A DNA stretch of 37,747 bases from JAZDGL01 sp043806975 (GCA_043806975.1 JAZDGL010000018.1:1-37747), one strand, 5' to 3'; positions 22,724-30,276 are shown, numbered from the stretch's first letter. Numbers and translations: made by a program. Notes: generated by a model from the sequence alone, not told the origin.

Positions 22724-23935
22724 ATGTTAAAAAATAAAATAAAAAAAATAGTTTTAGCGTTAATAATTTTTCTTGCGGTTTTTGCGTTTGGATTTTGGGC
22801 TGGCAGGGCTCAATTATATTTTTTCCCTAATGGCGGACAAGTTATTGTCAATAAAGAAGAGGGGAAATTGCAGGAAGTTGATTTTAGTCTTTTTTGGAAT
22901 GTTTGGAAAGAGCTGGAAAAGAATTTTCCCGATAAACAAAAGCTAGACAGGCAAAAAATGGTTTATGGAGCAATTTCTGGGATGGTGAATTCCTTGGGCG
23001 ATCCTTATACTATTTTTATGAACCCCGAAGAAACAGCTGAATTTGAAGAAGATGTGGCTGGAAGTTTTGAGGGGGTGGGAATGGAAGTGGGTTTTAAGGA
23101 CGAAATTCCCACTGTTATTGCTCCGCTTCCAGGAACTCCCGCGGAAAAAGCGGGGATAAAATCGGGAGATAGAATTTTTAAAGTTGGCGATGCGCTTACG
23201 ACAAATTTGTCGTTGGACGAGATTATTAGTTTAATAAGAGGTCCAAAGGGGACGAGCGTTCAGCTTACGATCGTAAGAGAGGAATCCAGCGAACCGATAA
23301 TTATTGATATTGTGAGAGATGAAATTAAAGTTCCTACTTTGGATTTAAAAATTAGCGAGGATAAAATTGCAACAATAACTCTTTACCAATTTTCCGAAGA
23401 GTCGGGAGAGGATTTCAAGAAGGCTTTAAATGAATGTTTTAAGGAAGATGTTAAGGGATTGATTTTTGATTTAAGAAATAATCCAGGGGGGTATTTGCAT
23501 ATCGCTATTGAAATTTCGGAAGAATTTATTGGACGGGGCAAAACATTGGTTTCGGAAGAATACGCGAATGGAACAAAAAAAGAGTATGAATCATCTAATT
23601 GGAACCCAACTAAATTGCCGATGGTTATTTTAACGAATGAGGGGAGCGCGAGCGCTTCAGAAATAGTCGCAGGAGCGCTTAGAGATAATAATGGGGTTAA
23701 GCTGATCGGAAAACAGACATTCGGCAAGGGGTTGGTGCAAGAAGTAAAAGAGCTCAAAGATAATTCAAGCCTAAAAATGACAGTCGCTAGGTGGCTTACC
23801 CCTTCGGGAGTGTGTATAAATGAAAAAGGGCTTTCCCCCGATATAGAAGTTGACTACACGAAAGAAGATTTTGAGGCGGGGATAGATCCGCAAATGGAAA
23901 AAGCGAAAGAAGAAATAATGAAAATAAAAAGGTAA
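22724..23935 (+). CDS. C-terminal processing protease (CtpA/Prc, S41A)
   Basis: A 403-residue exported serine protease. N-terminal anchor KIVLALIIFLAVFAFGFWAG, then the S41 N-terminal cap (MVNSLGDPYTIFMNPEE), PDZ domain (GVGMEVGFKDEIPTV..AEKAGIKSGDRIFKVGD) and catalytic domain with LIFDLRNNPGGYLHIA, the serine in NEGSASASEIVAGAL and the lysine in GKQTFGKGLVQE. It trims C-termini of envelope proteins. I chose the ATG at 22724 because the signal anchor follows at once; an in-frame TTG at 22664 would add 20 residues across a hairpin. Confidence 0.93.
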   Translation: MLKNKIKKIVLALIIFLAVFAFGFWAGRAQLYFFPNGGQVIVNKEEGKLQEVDFSLFWNVWKELEKNFPDKQKLDRQKMVYGAISGMVNSLGDPYTIFMNPEETAEFEEDVAGSFEGVGMEVGFKDEIPTVIAPLPGTPAEKAGIKSGDRIFKVGDALTTNLSLDEIISLIRGPKGTSVQLTIVREESSEPIIIDIVRDEIKVPTLDLKISEDKIATITLYQFSEESGEDFKKALNECFKEDVKGLIFDLRNNPGGYLHIAIEISEEFIGRGKTLVSEEYANGTKKEYESSNWNPTKLPMVILTNEGSASASEIVAGALRDNNGVKLIGKQTFGKGLVQEVKELKDNSSLKMTVARWLTPSGVCINEKGLSPDIEVDYTKEDFEAGIDPQMEKAKEEIMKIKR

Positions 23936-23969
23936 TTTATTGCGCTAAAATTAAGGCAGGGAGCCAAAC

Positions 23970-23999
23970 TTGAAAAAACTAGCCGAGAAATGTTATAAT
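23970..23999 (+). promoter_or_regulatory. Promoter of rplI
   Basis: TTGAAA (23970-23975), 18-base spacer, TATAAT (23994-23999), with TGT before the -10. The start would be near 24006, about 50 bases before rplI. Confidence 0.75.
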
Positions 24000-24057
24000 G
24001 GGATTAAAGGGGGATTTATTTTAAAATAAAAGTCCTATATAAGTTAAATTGCAAAAT

Positions 24058-24504
24058 ATGAAAGTCATTTTAGTTAAAAATGTTCCAAAATTAGGCAAAG
24101 CGGGAGAAATAAAAGAAATTTCTGATGGCTTTGCAAGAAATATGCTTTTTCCCAAAGAAATGGCTGTTGCGGCAACACAAGAAGCTATTAAAGCGCTGGA
24201 ATTTCAGAAAAGTTTAAAAAGAAGAAAAACAGAGAAAGAGCTGGAAACGGTTGAATCCATAGCGGAAGAGCTAGATGGGAAAGAATTTATTATTTTTCAG
24301 AAAGCTCAAGAAGACGGGAAGCTTTTTGGGTCTGTGACGGAAAAAGTTATTTCTGAAAGGATGAGACAGGAAGGATTCGTTGTGGATAAAAAGCAAATTA
24401 AGCTTTTAGAAAATATCAAAAATGTAGGCGAGCATGATATTACGATAAATTTTGATCATAATTTAGAAGCGAAGATAAAAATAATCGTTGAGGCGGAGGA
24501 ATAA
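24058..24504 (+). CDS. rplI: 50S ribosomal protein L9
   Basis: 148 residues, the usual length. The N-terminal rRNA-binding domain MKVILVKNVPKLGKAGEIKE..GFARNMLFPKEMAV is diagnostic; a long connecting helix and a C-terminal domain (GKLFGSVTEKVI) follow. The ATG at 24058 is chosen; a TTG three codons earlier is in frame. L9 is missing in part of the CPR, so its presence narrows the lineage. Own promoter upstream. Confidence 0.97.
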   Translation: MKVILVKNVPKLGKAGEIKEISDGFARNMLFPKEMAVAATQEAIKALEFQKSLKRRKTEKELETVESIAEELDGKEFIIFQKAQEDGKLFGSVTEKVISERMRQEGFVVDKKQIKLLENIKNVGEHDITINFDHNLEAKIKIIVEAEE

Positions 24505-24509
24505 TAAAT

Positions 24510-24633
24510 TAGGACTTACGCGTTTGAGTGCAGTTCAAGGAAAATGCGAGGAGCGGAGCGAGGCGCACTTAATGGTGCGGCGAGCAAGCACCGCAGTATT
24601 TGACGAAGAAATGTGCCAAACGCGCAAGTCCTA
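24510..24633. repeat. TAGGACTTACGCG element (124 bp)
   Basis: Ends TAGGACTTACGCGTTTG and CAAACGCGCAAGTCCTA are inverted repeats. Inside is GGAGCGGAGCGAGGCGC and a GTGCGGCGAGC..GCACCGC palindrome. It fills the rplI-pyrG gap. A shorter relative is at 21773-21819. Confidence 0.75.
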
Positions 24634-24653
24634 TAAATGAAGAGTATAAATTT

Positions 24654-26378
24654 ATGAAATTTATTTTTGTTGCAGGCGGAGTGATGTCAGGAGTAGGGAA
24701 AGGCGTTGCGGCCGCATCTATTGCTAAAATTTTGCAAAGCAAAGGGTATAGCATAACATCTATTAAAATTGATCCTTATGTGAATGTGGATGCGGGGACA
24801 ATGAACCCTGTGGAGCATGGGGAGGTTTTTGTGACCCACGATGGAATGGAATGCGATATGGATATGGGAAATTATGAAAGGTTTTTAAACAAAAACATTT
24901 TGGCAACGAATTATATGACCACGGGGTCGGTTTATAAGGCTATCATAGATAAAGAAAGAAATTTGGAATATAAAGGAAAGTGCGTTTCGGTGGTGCCGAT
25001 GATCCCAGAAGAAGTTATCGCAAGAATAAAGCGGGCGGGAAAATTAGCGAAAGCGGATATGGTGGTTGTGGAAATTGGCGGGACGGTGGGTGAATATGAA
25101 AATATCTTGTTTTTGGAGGCAGCGCGGATGATGCGGCTGCGCGAACCGAAGGGGGTCGTTTTTATTTTAGTTAGTTTTTTGCCTATTCCAAGCAAAATTG
25201 GAGAGATGAAGACAAAGCCTACTCAGCATGCGGTTCGGACGCTAAATTCAGCTGGAATTCAGCCCGATTTTATTTTATGCCGCTCAACTAATCCGCTTGA
25301 TGAAAGAAGAAAAGAAAAAATTTCCATATTTTGTAATATGCTTAAAGATGATGTGATTTCTGCTCCTGATGTTGAATCTATTTACGATGTTCCTGTGAAT
25401 TTTGAAAAAGATGAGCTTGGAAAGAAAATTTTGAAAAAATTTGGAATGAAAGCGAAAAAAACAAATATGCAAAATTGGCGCGAAATGGCTGAAATAATGA
25501 AAAGCAGCAAAAAAGAAGTAAAAATTGGAATTGTTGGGAAGTATTTTAAGTCAGGAGATTTTGTTTTAAAAGATGCGTATGTTTCTGTGATTGAAGCAAT
25601 TAAGCACGCGGCATGGGTAAATAAGCGTAAGCCTATAATTGAGTGGGTGGACGCAGGAGAGTTTGAAGAAACACCTCTTTCTCCCCCTTTCGGAGGGGGA
25701 GGTAGGAGGAGTGGAAATTCTCTCCTCCTTGATAAGGGGGAGGTTAGGAGGGGGTCTTCTATAAATTGTCTAAAAAATTTTGATGCGATTATTGTTCCTG
25801 GCGGTTTTGGCGAAAGAGGGGTTGAGGGGAAAATTGCCGCGATAAAATATGCGCGAGAAAACAAAATTCCGTTTTTGGGGCTTTGTTTGGGAATGCAAAT
25901 GGCAGTGATAGAATTTGCTCGCAATGTCTGCGGATTATCTGGCGCGAATTCCACCGAAATTAATTCAAAAACAAAATATCCCGTGATAGATATTATTGAA
26001 GAGCAAAAAGAAAAAATGAAAAATAAAAATTATGGCGGGAGTATGCGCTTGGGGGCGTATAAATGCAGTTTAAAGTCGAATACAGAGGCGCTGAAAGCGT
26101 ATAAAATGACGGGGAGAATAATTAATGGTGAAAATGGTGAGAATTTGGTTGAAGAGCGCCATCGCCATAGATATGAGTTTAATAATGGTTTCAGACAGAA
26201 ACTGGAAGAAAAAGGGTTGATAATCTCGGGCATAAACCCGGAGCAGAATTTAGTGGAAATTATTGAGTTAAAGGATCACCCATTTTTTGTCGGGGTTCAA
26301 TTTCATCCAGAATTTTTGTCTCGTCCGTTAGATCCGCACCCGCTATTTAAAGAATTGATAAAAGCGGCGATAAAGTAA
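24654..26378 (+). CDS. pyrG: CTP synthase with a repeat-derived insert
   Basis: 574 residues; makes CTP from UTP, ATP and glutamine. The synthetase half begins MKFIFVAGGVMSGVGKGVAA, with DPYVNVDAGTMNP and GGTVGEYEN; the glutaminase half has PGGFGERGVEG, LGLCLGMQ with the catalytic cysteine, and FHPEF. Between the halves, residues 340-369 (nt 25671-25760) are foreign: the bases are CTCCCCCTTTCGGAGGGGGA and TGATAAGGGGGAGG repeats like those at 27405-27562, reading TPLSPPFGGGG and on in frame. Without them the length would be 544, the family norm. The site corresponds to the linker near the start of the glutaminase domain. I start at 24654; the upstream in-frame ATG (24612) lies in a repeat. Confidence 0.96.
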   Translation: MKFIFVAGGVMSGVGKGVAAASIAKILQSKGYSITSIKIDPYVNVDAGTMNPVEHGEVFVTHDGMECDMDMGNYERFLNKNILATNYMTTGSVYKAIIDKERNLEYKGKCVSVVPMIPEEVIARIKRAGKLAKADMVVVEIGGTVGEYENILFLEAARMMRLREPKGVVFILVSFLPIPSKIGEMKTKPTQHAVRTLNSAGIQPDFILCRSTNPLDERRKEKISIFCNMLKDDVISAPDVESIYDVPVNFEKDELGKKILKKFGMKAKKTNMQNWREMAEIMKSSKKEVKIGIVGKYFKSGDFVLKDAYVSVIEAIKHAAWVNKRKPIIEWVDAGEFEETPLSPPFGGGGRRSGNSLLLDKGEVRRGSSINCLKNFDAIIVPGGFGERGVEGKIAAIKYARENKIPFLGLCLGMQMAVIEFARNVCGLSGANSTEINSKTKYPVIDIIEEQKEKMKNKNYGGSMRLGAYKCSLKSNTEALKAYKMTGRIINGENGENLVEERHRHRYEFNNGFRQKLEEKGLIISGINPEQNLVEIIELKDHPFFVGVQFHPEFLSRPLDPHPLFKELIKAAIK

Positions 26379-26400
26379 AATTTTTATTTCTAACCAAATT

Positions 26401-26533
26401 ATAGCTTCCGTAAAACAAATTCCGTTATTTTCTCCCTTTAAAAAGGGAGATTAAGAGGGATTTTGATGTTTTCCCCCTTAATAAGGGGGAATTGAAGGGG
26501 GTTTTGTAAATAAATTTGTTTTGCAAAAGCTAT
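26401..26533. repeat. TAGCTCCCGC-type element, copy 6 (133 bp)
   Basis: Left ATAGCTTCCGTAAAACAAAT, right AATTTGTTTTGCAAAAGCTAT minus one base of the flank. Two internal palindromes: CTCCCTTTAAAAAGGGAG and CCCCCTTAATAAGGGGG. It lies between convergent pyrG and rpmA. Confidence 0.87.
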
Positions 26534-26537
26534 AATT

Positions 26538-26580
26538 TGTCGTTGCGAGAAGCTCGAAAGGCGACGCGGCAATCTTGGAA
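26538..26580. repeat. Half of a TGTC(A/G)TTGCGAG palindrome
   Basis: TGTCGTTGCGAGAAGC and GCGACGCGGCAATCTTGG match the arms of the fuller element at 31034-31200. It directly follows copy 6 of the other family. Confidence 0.6.
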
Positions 26581-26645
26581 GTTTCTGCTTAACTAAAAAA
26601 CCAGAGCTTCCTCTAGTTTTTAAAATAAATCTATTTTTGCTGTAT

Positions 26646-26918
26646 TTACATCACATTCACAAACTTTTTCACAAGCTTTTTCCCCGTAAAACTAGTAACT
26701 TTTTTTGTGGAAAATTGAACTTTCCCGGATTTTACCGCATATAGAGTGTCGTCTTTCCCTTGCCTTACATTTAATCCTGGTTCAAATTTATTTCCTCTTT
26801 GGCGAATTAAAATACTACCGATATTTGCTATCTGACCGTCAAAAAGTTTTACACCGAGGTATTTCGGCTGTGAATCTCGTCCGTTTTTGCTTGAACCCTG
26901 TCCTAGTTTATGCGCCAT
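26646..26918 (-). CDS. rpmA: 50S ribosomal protein L27
   Basis: A 90-residue L27: MAHKLGQGSSKNGRDSQPKY at the start, then LGVKLFDGQIANIGSILIRQRG and KFEPGLNVRQGKDDTLYAV, the conserved core. The N-terminal MAHK shows that no cleaved leader is present. L27 usually pairs with rplU, which is absent here. The promoter at 26998-27025 is consensus; the leader runs through a CCCCC..GGGGG repeat whose AGGGGG lies about 13 bases before the ATG and may act as a distant SD. Confidence 0.97.
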   Translation of the reverse strand: MAHKLGQGSSKNGRDSQPKYLGVKLFDGQIANIGSILIRQRGNKFEPGLNVRQGKDDTLYAVKSGKVQFSTKKVTSFTGKKLVKKFVNVM

Positions 26919-26922
26919 AACT

Positions 26923-26970
26923 TCTTTCTTCCCCCTTTGAAAAGGGGGATTGAGGGGGTTTTATCCCCCG
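26923..26970. repeat. CCCCCTTTGAAAAGGGGG repeat in the rpmA leader
   Basis: CCCCCTTTGAAAAGGGGG plus TGAGGGGGTTTTATCCCCC. Its sequence is like the core of the TAGCTCCCGC elements but no element ends are seen. It is transcribed as part of the rpmA leader. Confidence 0.65.
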
Positions 26971-26997
26971 CCATTTATTTTTTAAATCAACAACTTT

Positions 26998-27025
26998 ATT
27001 ATACCAAAATATAAAAATATGTCAA
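26998..27025 (-). promoter_or_regulatory. Promoter of rpmA, overlapping the divergent start codon
   Basis: On the minus strand TTGACA (27025-27020), 16-base spacer, TATAAT (27003-26998). The -35 overlaps the ATG (27019-27021) of the divergent gene, so expression of the two genes may interfere. Confidence 0.8.
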
Positions 27026-27399
27026 TAAAAGACTTTTGGGAGAAATTTGGGGAGAATATAGCGATTTTTGGAATAGTTTTAACTGCGGTAGGCATTGCTT
27101 TTTTAGTCGGAAGAATTAGTGTTTTAGAAAGCAATGAACTGCCAATCCAAATCAGATCATCTTTGAGCGAAAACACAGATTTATCCGATTCCGTAGGGGC
27201 GGAGAATCTTCCGCCCCTACAAGAAACAGAAAAACCTCGCTATGGAATGTATTGCGCTAGCAAAAACAGCGACATTTATCATCTTTGGAATTGTCCCAGT
27301 GTCGCGCGCATCAAGGACGAAAACAAAATTTGGTTTGATTTGGAAGAAGAGGCAAAAGAAACTGGCCGCAAACCCGCCAGCGATTGTTTGGGAGAATGA
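27019..27399 (+). CDS. Membrane-anchored protein with Ada-like zinc-binding motif
   Basis: 126 residues: an N-terminal membrane segment (about 13-31, AIFGIVLTAVGIAFLVG), a linker, and a C-terminal domain reading YCASKNSDIYHLWNCPSVARI and then KIWFDLEEEAKETGRKPASDC. The spacing of Cys, His, Cys and final Cys matches the Ada metal-binding domain as found in small exported proteins, where it is thought to bind zinc. The linker contains a perfect palindrome (27193-27220) that reads SVGAENLPPLQ in frame, so repeat DNA has entered the gene. No SD; the start is fixed by the membrane segment that follows. Confidence 0.75.
   Translation: MSIKDFWEKFGENIAIFGIVLTAVGIAFLVGRISVLESNELPIQIRSSLSENTDLSDSVGAENLPPLQETEKPRYGMYCASKNSDIYHLWNCPSVARIKDENKIWFDLEEEAKETGRKPASDCLGE
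27193..27220. repeat. GTAGGGGCGGA perfect palindrome inside a gene
   Basis: GTAGGGGCGGA (27193-27203) and TCCGCCCCTAC (27210-27220) with a 6-base loop. It is in the linker-coding part of the 27019 gene and is related to the palindrome at 11843-11867. Confidence 0.7.
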
Positions 27400-27404
27400 T
27401 TTTT

Positions 27405-27562
27405 TTCCTCTCCCCCTTACTATGTTCTGCCGAAACACAATAGAGCAAAGGAGAATCAATAGAACGAAGGAGAATCAAGGGGTAGGGGGGGATTTTTTCC
27501 CTTTTCTGAGGGGGATTTTTTTTCTCTCCCCCTTGGTAAGGGGGAGGTTAGGAGGGGGTGCA
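27405..27562. repeat. CTCTCCCCCTT/AAGGGGGAG repeat cluster
   Basis: CCTCTCCCCCTTACTATG, GGAGAATCAA (twice), and CTCCCCCTTGGTAAGGGGGA followed by GGTTAGGAGGGGG. The last part matches the insert in pyrG (25671-25760). No gene is seen in this gap. Confidence 0.65.
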
Positions 27563-27613
27563 TTGGGGAATACTAAAAAAAGATAAAAACAGCAATCCGT
27601 TAAAAAAGTTTCC

Positions 27614-27633
27614 AAAAAAGGATTTTATCCTTT
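27614..27633 (-). terminator. Terminator of the RecB-like nuclease gene
   Basis: On the minus strand AAAGGAT/ATCCTTT with a 3-base loop is followed by a T run. The stem overlaps the stop codon at 27625-27627. Confidence 0.75.
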
Positions 27634-28758
27634 CTCAATTCTTAAAACTTTCCATTCTTTCCCGATTTTTTTTGTTTTTTCTATTTCCATAAAATCAGAA
27701 GGAGAAAGGGCGGGTAAAATTTCCTCCAATTTAGATTTATCCGGGGCAAAAACTTCTTCCCATTTTCCAGCTTTTTTAAGAATTTCAGAGACGGTGTTCC
27801 AATTGTAATCAAATCTTTTTTGGGTAGATCGCACAATAGAGCCCCCATCATCTCCAAAAATTCGCTCTATTTTTTGCGCATCGCAATACTGGTTGATTTT
27901 TTCTTTCATTTCAGCTGTTTCTTTCGCTAATTCCGATTCCTGTTCTTTCAATTCAAAAAAACGGCGCAGAATTTTTTGAATGTCTATTTCTTCTTGCGCG
28001 GCAGATTTTTCTTTGAATTTATGCGAAAACATCGGGCAATTTTTTTGAAATCCGCACCAATCGCAAAGCGGTCCCACAATCGGCTCAAACTTATTGTTTT
28101 TTTCTGCTTCTTCTATTTTTTCAATAATATGCAGAACTTTTTGTTTTGTTGTTTCTAAATTTTCTGATGTTTTAACGCTGGAAAGTTTAATCCCGTGCTG
28201 CAAAAAATAAAGGCTTGTTTTTATCGGATTTTTGTCAAAATCAGGCCATTGGCTTAAAAATCCGATTTGATAAATAGCAAGCTGTAAATCATTCTCAATA
28301 TTCTCTTGGGAAGGCAGTCTTCGGCTTGTTTTGTAGTCAATAATTTCAAAACTGCCGTCTTCAAGCTTATCAATGCGGTCTATTTTTCCAGAAAGAGAGT
28401 GGTTTTCGTTCATAGGCGCCTGAAAATACAATTCAAGCGCGATAGGGCTGATTTTGGAAGAATCGTTTTGCTTAGCATATTTTTCTAGAATTTGTTTCCC
28501 TTGGCTAAAAAGAGTTTGCTCGGCAAATTCATCTTCAAAAAGCTCTTTTTTCCAGTTGGAGACAAAAAAATTCAAGACCTCTTTTTCTGAAACAGGGGAT
28601 AATCGTCCCGGTTGATGATAAAATTTCAACGCGCTGTGAATTGCGGTTCCAAAAATCGCATCCTTGCCCTTCGGCGCGCGGATTTTATCTATTTCTTGAA
28701 ATTTGTATTTTAGCGGGCACTGTAAAAAGGTATCTAGCGCCGAATAAGATGTTTTCAT
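27625..28758 (-). CDS. PD-(D/E)XK nuclease, RecB-like family
   Basis: A 377-residue nuclease of the type found at the end of RecB/AddB and in Cas4-like proteins. It begins MKTSYSALDTFLQCPLKYKF (first cluster cysteine), has GTAIHSALKFYH, the catalytic GKIDRIDKLEDGSFEIIDYKTSRR (D..E-x-K as D-Y-K with upstream D), QLAIYQIGFL and the closing CDWCGFQKNCPMF. The four cysteines suggest a [4Fe-4S] clamp. Probable role in DNA repair or recombination. The ATG at 28758 sits at the predicted transcription start, so the message is likely leaderless; a TTG six codons earlier lies in the promoter and is excluded. Confidence 0.87.
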   Translation of the reverse strand: MKTSYSALDTFLQCPLKYKFQEIDKIRAPKGKDAIFGTAIHSALKFYHQPGRLSPVSEKEVLNFFVSNWKKELFEDEFAEQTLFSQGKQILEKYAKQNDSSKISPIALELYFQAPMNENHSLSGKIDRIDKLEDGSFEIIDYKTSRRLPSQENIENDLQLAIYQIGFLSQWPDFDKNPIKTSLYFLQHGIKLSSVKTSENLETTKQKVLHIIEKIEEAEKNNKFEPIVGPLCDWCGFQKNCPMFSHKFKEKSAAQEEIDIQKILRRFFELKEQESELAKETAEMKEKINQYCDAQKIERIFGDDGGSIVRSTQKRFDYNWNTVSEILKKAGKWEEVFAPDKSKLEEILPALSPSDFMEIEKTKKIGKEWKVLRIEKG

Positions 28759-28764
28759 AAGGAT

Positions 28765-28792
28765 ATTATACAGCAAATTCTTGAAATTTCAA
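28765..28792 (-). promoter_or_regulatory. Promoter giving a leaderless nuclease mRNA
   Basis: On the minus strand TTGAAA (28792-28787), 16-base spacer, TATAAT (28770-28765), then 6 bases and the ATG. Transcription should begin at the A of the ATG. Confidence 0.75.
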
Positions 28793-28873
28793 AACTTTTT
28801 TATATGGAGGAAATTTGAGATTTTGTTAAACGGGATGTTTTTATTTTTCCTAAACTATGCTAAAATAAAACTA

Positions 28874-29185
28874 ATGAGATTAGAAAAATACAGCGAAGAA
28901 AAATTAAAAAAGCAGATTTTGGAAATAGCGAGTAAACATTTAGATTTAAGCCAATACAAGGTGTTCTTTTTTGGTTCAAGGGTCTTCGGAGGAGGAAGCG
29001 ACCGTTCTGACATTGATCTTGGAATAGAAGGGAAGAATCCTGTTCCAATCAGAGAATTTGAAAATATTAAGGAGGAAATTGAGGAAATTCCGATTTTGTA
29101 TAAAGTTGAACTGGTGGATTTTAAAAAAGTTTCTCCGGAATTTTATAATTTTGCAAAAAAATCTATTGAAATAATTAATCCGTAA
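28874..29185 (+). CDS. mntA: MntA-type antitoxin nucleotidyltransferase
   Basis: A 103-residue minimal nucleotidyltransferase. The signature GSX10DXD is exact: G34-S35 then ten residues to D46-I-D48 in FFGSRVFGGGSDRSDIDLG. Members of this family AMP-modify the partner HepT toxin in type VII toxin-antitoxin systems (the HI0073-HI0074 type). The partner gene starts 11 bases downstream. The ATG at 28874 follows an extended -10 (TGCTAAAAT, 28859-28866) by 7 bases, again suggesting a leaderless message. An in-frame upstream ATG at 28781 would be in the divergent promoter region and is not used here. Confidence 0.87.
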   Translation: MRLEKYSEEKLKKQILEIASKHLDLSQYKVFFFGSRVFGGGSDRSDIDLGIEGKNPVPIREFENIKEEIEEIPILYKVELVDFKKVSPEFYNFAKKSIEIINP

Positions 29186-29196
29186 AACATAAAAAA

Positions 29197-29586
29197 ATGG
29201 GAAAAAGCAAATTTTCATTATTATTATCGCAATTTAAAAAAGCCGTTTTGCGGCTGGATGAAGTCTTGAAGCAAGAAAAAAATGATTTTATGAGAGATTC
29301 TGCCATTCAAAGGTTTGAATTTACTTTTGATTTGGCATGGAAAGCGGTTAAGGCTTATTTGGAAGAAGAAAGAGGTGTTATTTGCAATTCTCCCAAAGGT
29401 TGTTTTCGCGATGCTTATCAGCAAAAAATTATTGAAAACGATGAATTTTGGCTGGAAATTACGGATGCTCGCGATAGAACCTCGCATACTTATGAAGAAA
29501 TAACAGCAGAAGAAGTTTATCAAACCTTGCCTAAGTCGTTGGAATATTTCAAAAAACTATTAGAAAAATTACAAGATAATTCATAG
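29197..29586 (+). CDS. hepT: HepT-type HEPN toxin (nucleotidyltransferase substrate-binding protein)
   Basis: A 129-residue four-helix protein of the HI0074 family. It carries the HEPN-type motif R-X4-H-X-Y as R92-DRTS-H97-T-Y99, the RNase site and the tyrosine that the partner MntA modifies. Other family blocks: RFEFTFDLAWKAVKAYLEEE and NSPKGCFRDAYQQ. In known systems the free toxin is an RNase and is silenced by the antitoxin. The antitoxin-then-toxin order and 11-base gap fit co-expression. Confidence 0.88.
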   Translation: MGKSKFSLLLSQFKKAVLRLDEVLKQEKNDFMRDSAIQRFEFTFDLAWKAVKAYLEEERGVICNSPKGCFRDAYQQKIIENDEFWLEITDARDRTSHTYEEITAEEVYQTLPKSLEYFKKLLEKLQDNS

Positions 29587-29608
29587 AATCAAATTTATTT
29601 TGAAAATT

Positions 29609-30235
29609 ATGCAAAAATTGCTGTCGCGAGAGCAGATAAATAATATCCAAATTGAAGAAAACGGAGAGAGGCTGGTTTTAGTAAAAGGAACGGATAGATT
29701 AAAGATTTCGGATAAATTTGCGGATGTTTTTCTTGTTCGGGAAAAAGTTCTTGAGATGTTAAATGAGGCGGCAGATAGCTTACCGATTGGTTTTACGCTT
29801 ATTTTTCTAGAAGGGTTTAGAAGCAGGCAAAAGCAGCAGCAAATTTGGGATAGCGCTATTTTAAAAGTAGAGAAAGGAAACCCGAATTTTAGTAAAGAAG
29901 AAATTGGAAGAAAGGTCAGGCTTAGTGTTGCTGCGCCGACGGGAAAAGGAGGGCACCAAACTGGTGGAGCTGTGGATGTCGCGCTAGGCGACGAAAAGGG
30001 GAATGAATTATTTTTAGGGACTGAAGCATGGGGGTTTAGCGAAAAGACATTTACTTTCAATGAATTGATTTCTTCTGAGGAGCAGGAATTAAGAAAGGTT
30101 TTATTTGATGCTATGATAAAAGCTGGATTTCAAAATTATCCTGCCGAATGGTGGCATTATAGTTATGGCGATCAGCTTTGGGCAGCTTACGGGGGGCATC
30201 CGAAAGCGATTTACTCGCATTTGGATATAGAATAG
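29609..30235 (+). CDS. D-Ala-D-Ala dipeptidase (VanX/DdpX-like)
   Basis: A 208-residue M15D zinc peptidase. The metal-binding motif appears as H116-QTGGAV-D123 (usually SxHxxGxAxD) and E180-WWH183, the catalytic Glu and third ligand. FLEGFRSRQKQQQIWD fits the family block with the catalytic Arg. It would split D-Ala-D-Ala, either to recycle peptidoglycan parts or, in resistance clusters, to remove normal precursor. No vanH/vanA genes are present, so recycling or turnover is more likely. No signal peptide, so cytoplasmic. It starts 22 bases after hepT, with a terminator behind it. Confidence 0.9.
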   Translation: MQKLLSREQINNIQIEENGERLVLVKGTDRLKISDKFADVFLVREKVLEMLNEAADSLPIGFTLIFLEGFRSRQKQQQIWDSAILKVEKGNPNFSKEEIGRKVRLSVAAPTGKGGHQTGGAVDVALGDEKGNELFLGTEAWGFSEKTFTFNELISSEEQELRKVLFDAMIKAGFQNYPAEWWHYSYGDQLWAAYGGHPKAIYSHLDIE

Positions 30236-30246
30236 TCTTTCTCTGC

Positions 30247-30276
30247 AGTTCCTTTTTAAAGGGAACTATTTTTGTT
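30247..30276 (+). terminator. Terminator after the dipeptidase gene
   Basis: AGTTCCTTT (30247-30255) and AAGGGAACT (30259-30267) with a 3-base loop, followed by ATTTTTGTTT. Confidence 0.85.

Noticed and set aside
27242..27586. 114-codon plus-strand frame overlapping the zinc-motif gene
   Set aside because: Second half is CTCCCCC-type repeat; first half is a shadow of the gene in another frame.
29609..30235. Vancomycin-resistance cluster
   Set aside because: Only the VanX-like enzyme is present; no vanH, vanA or regulators.
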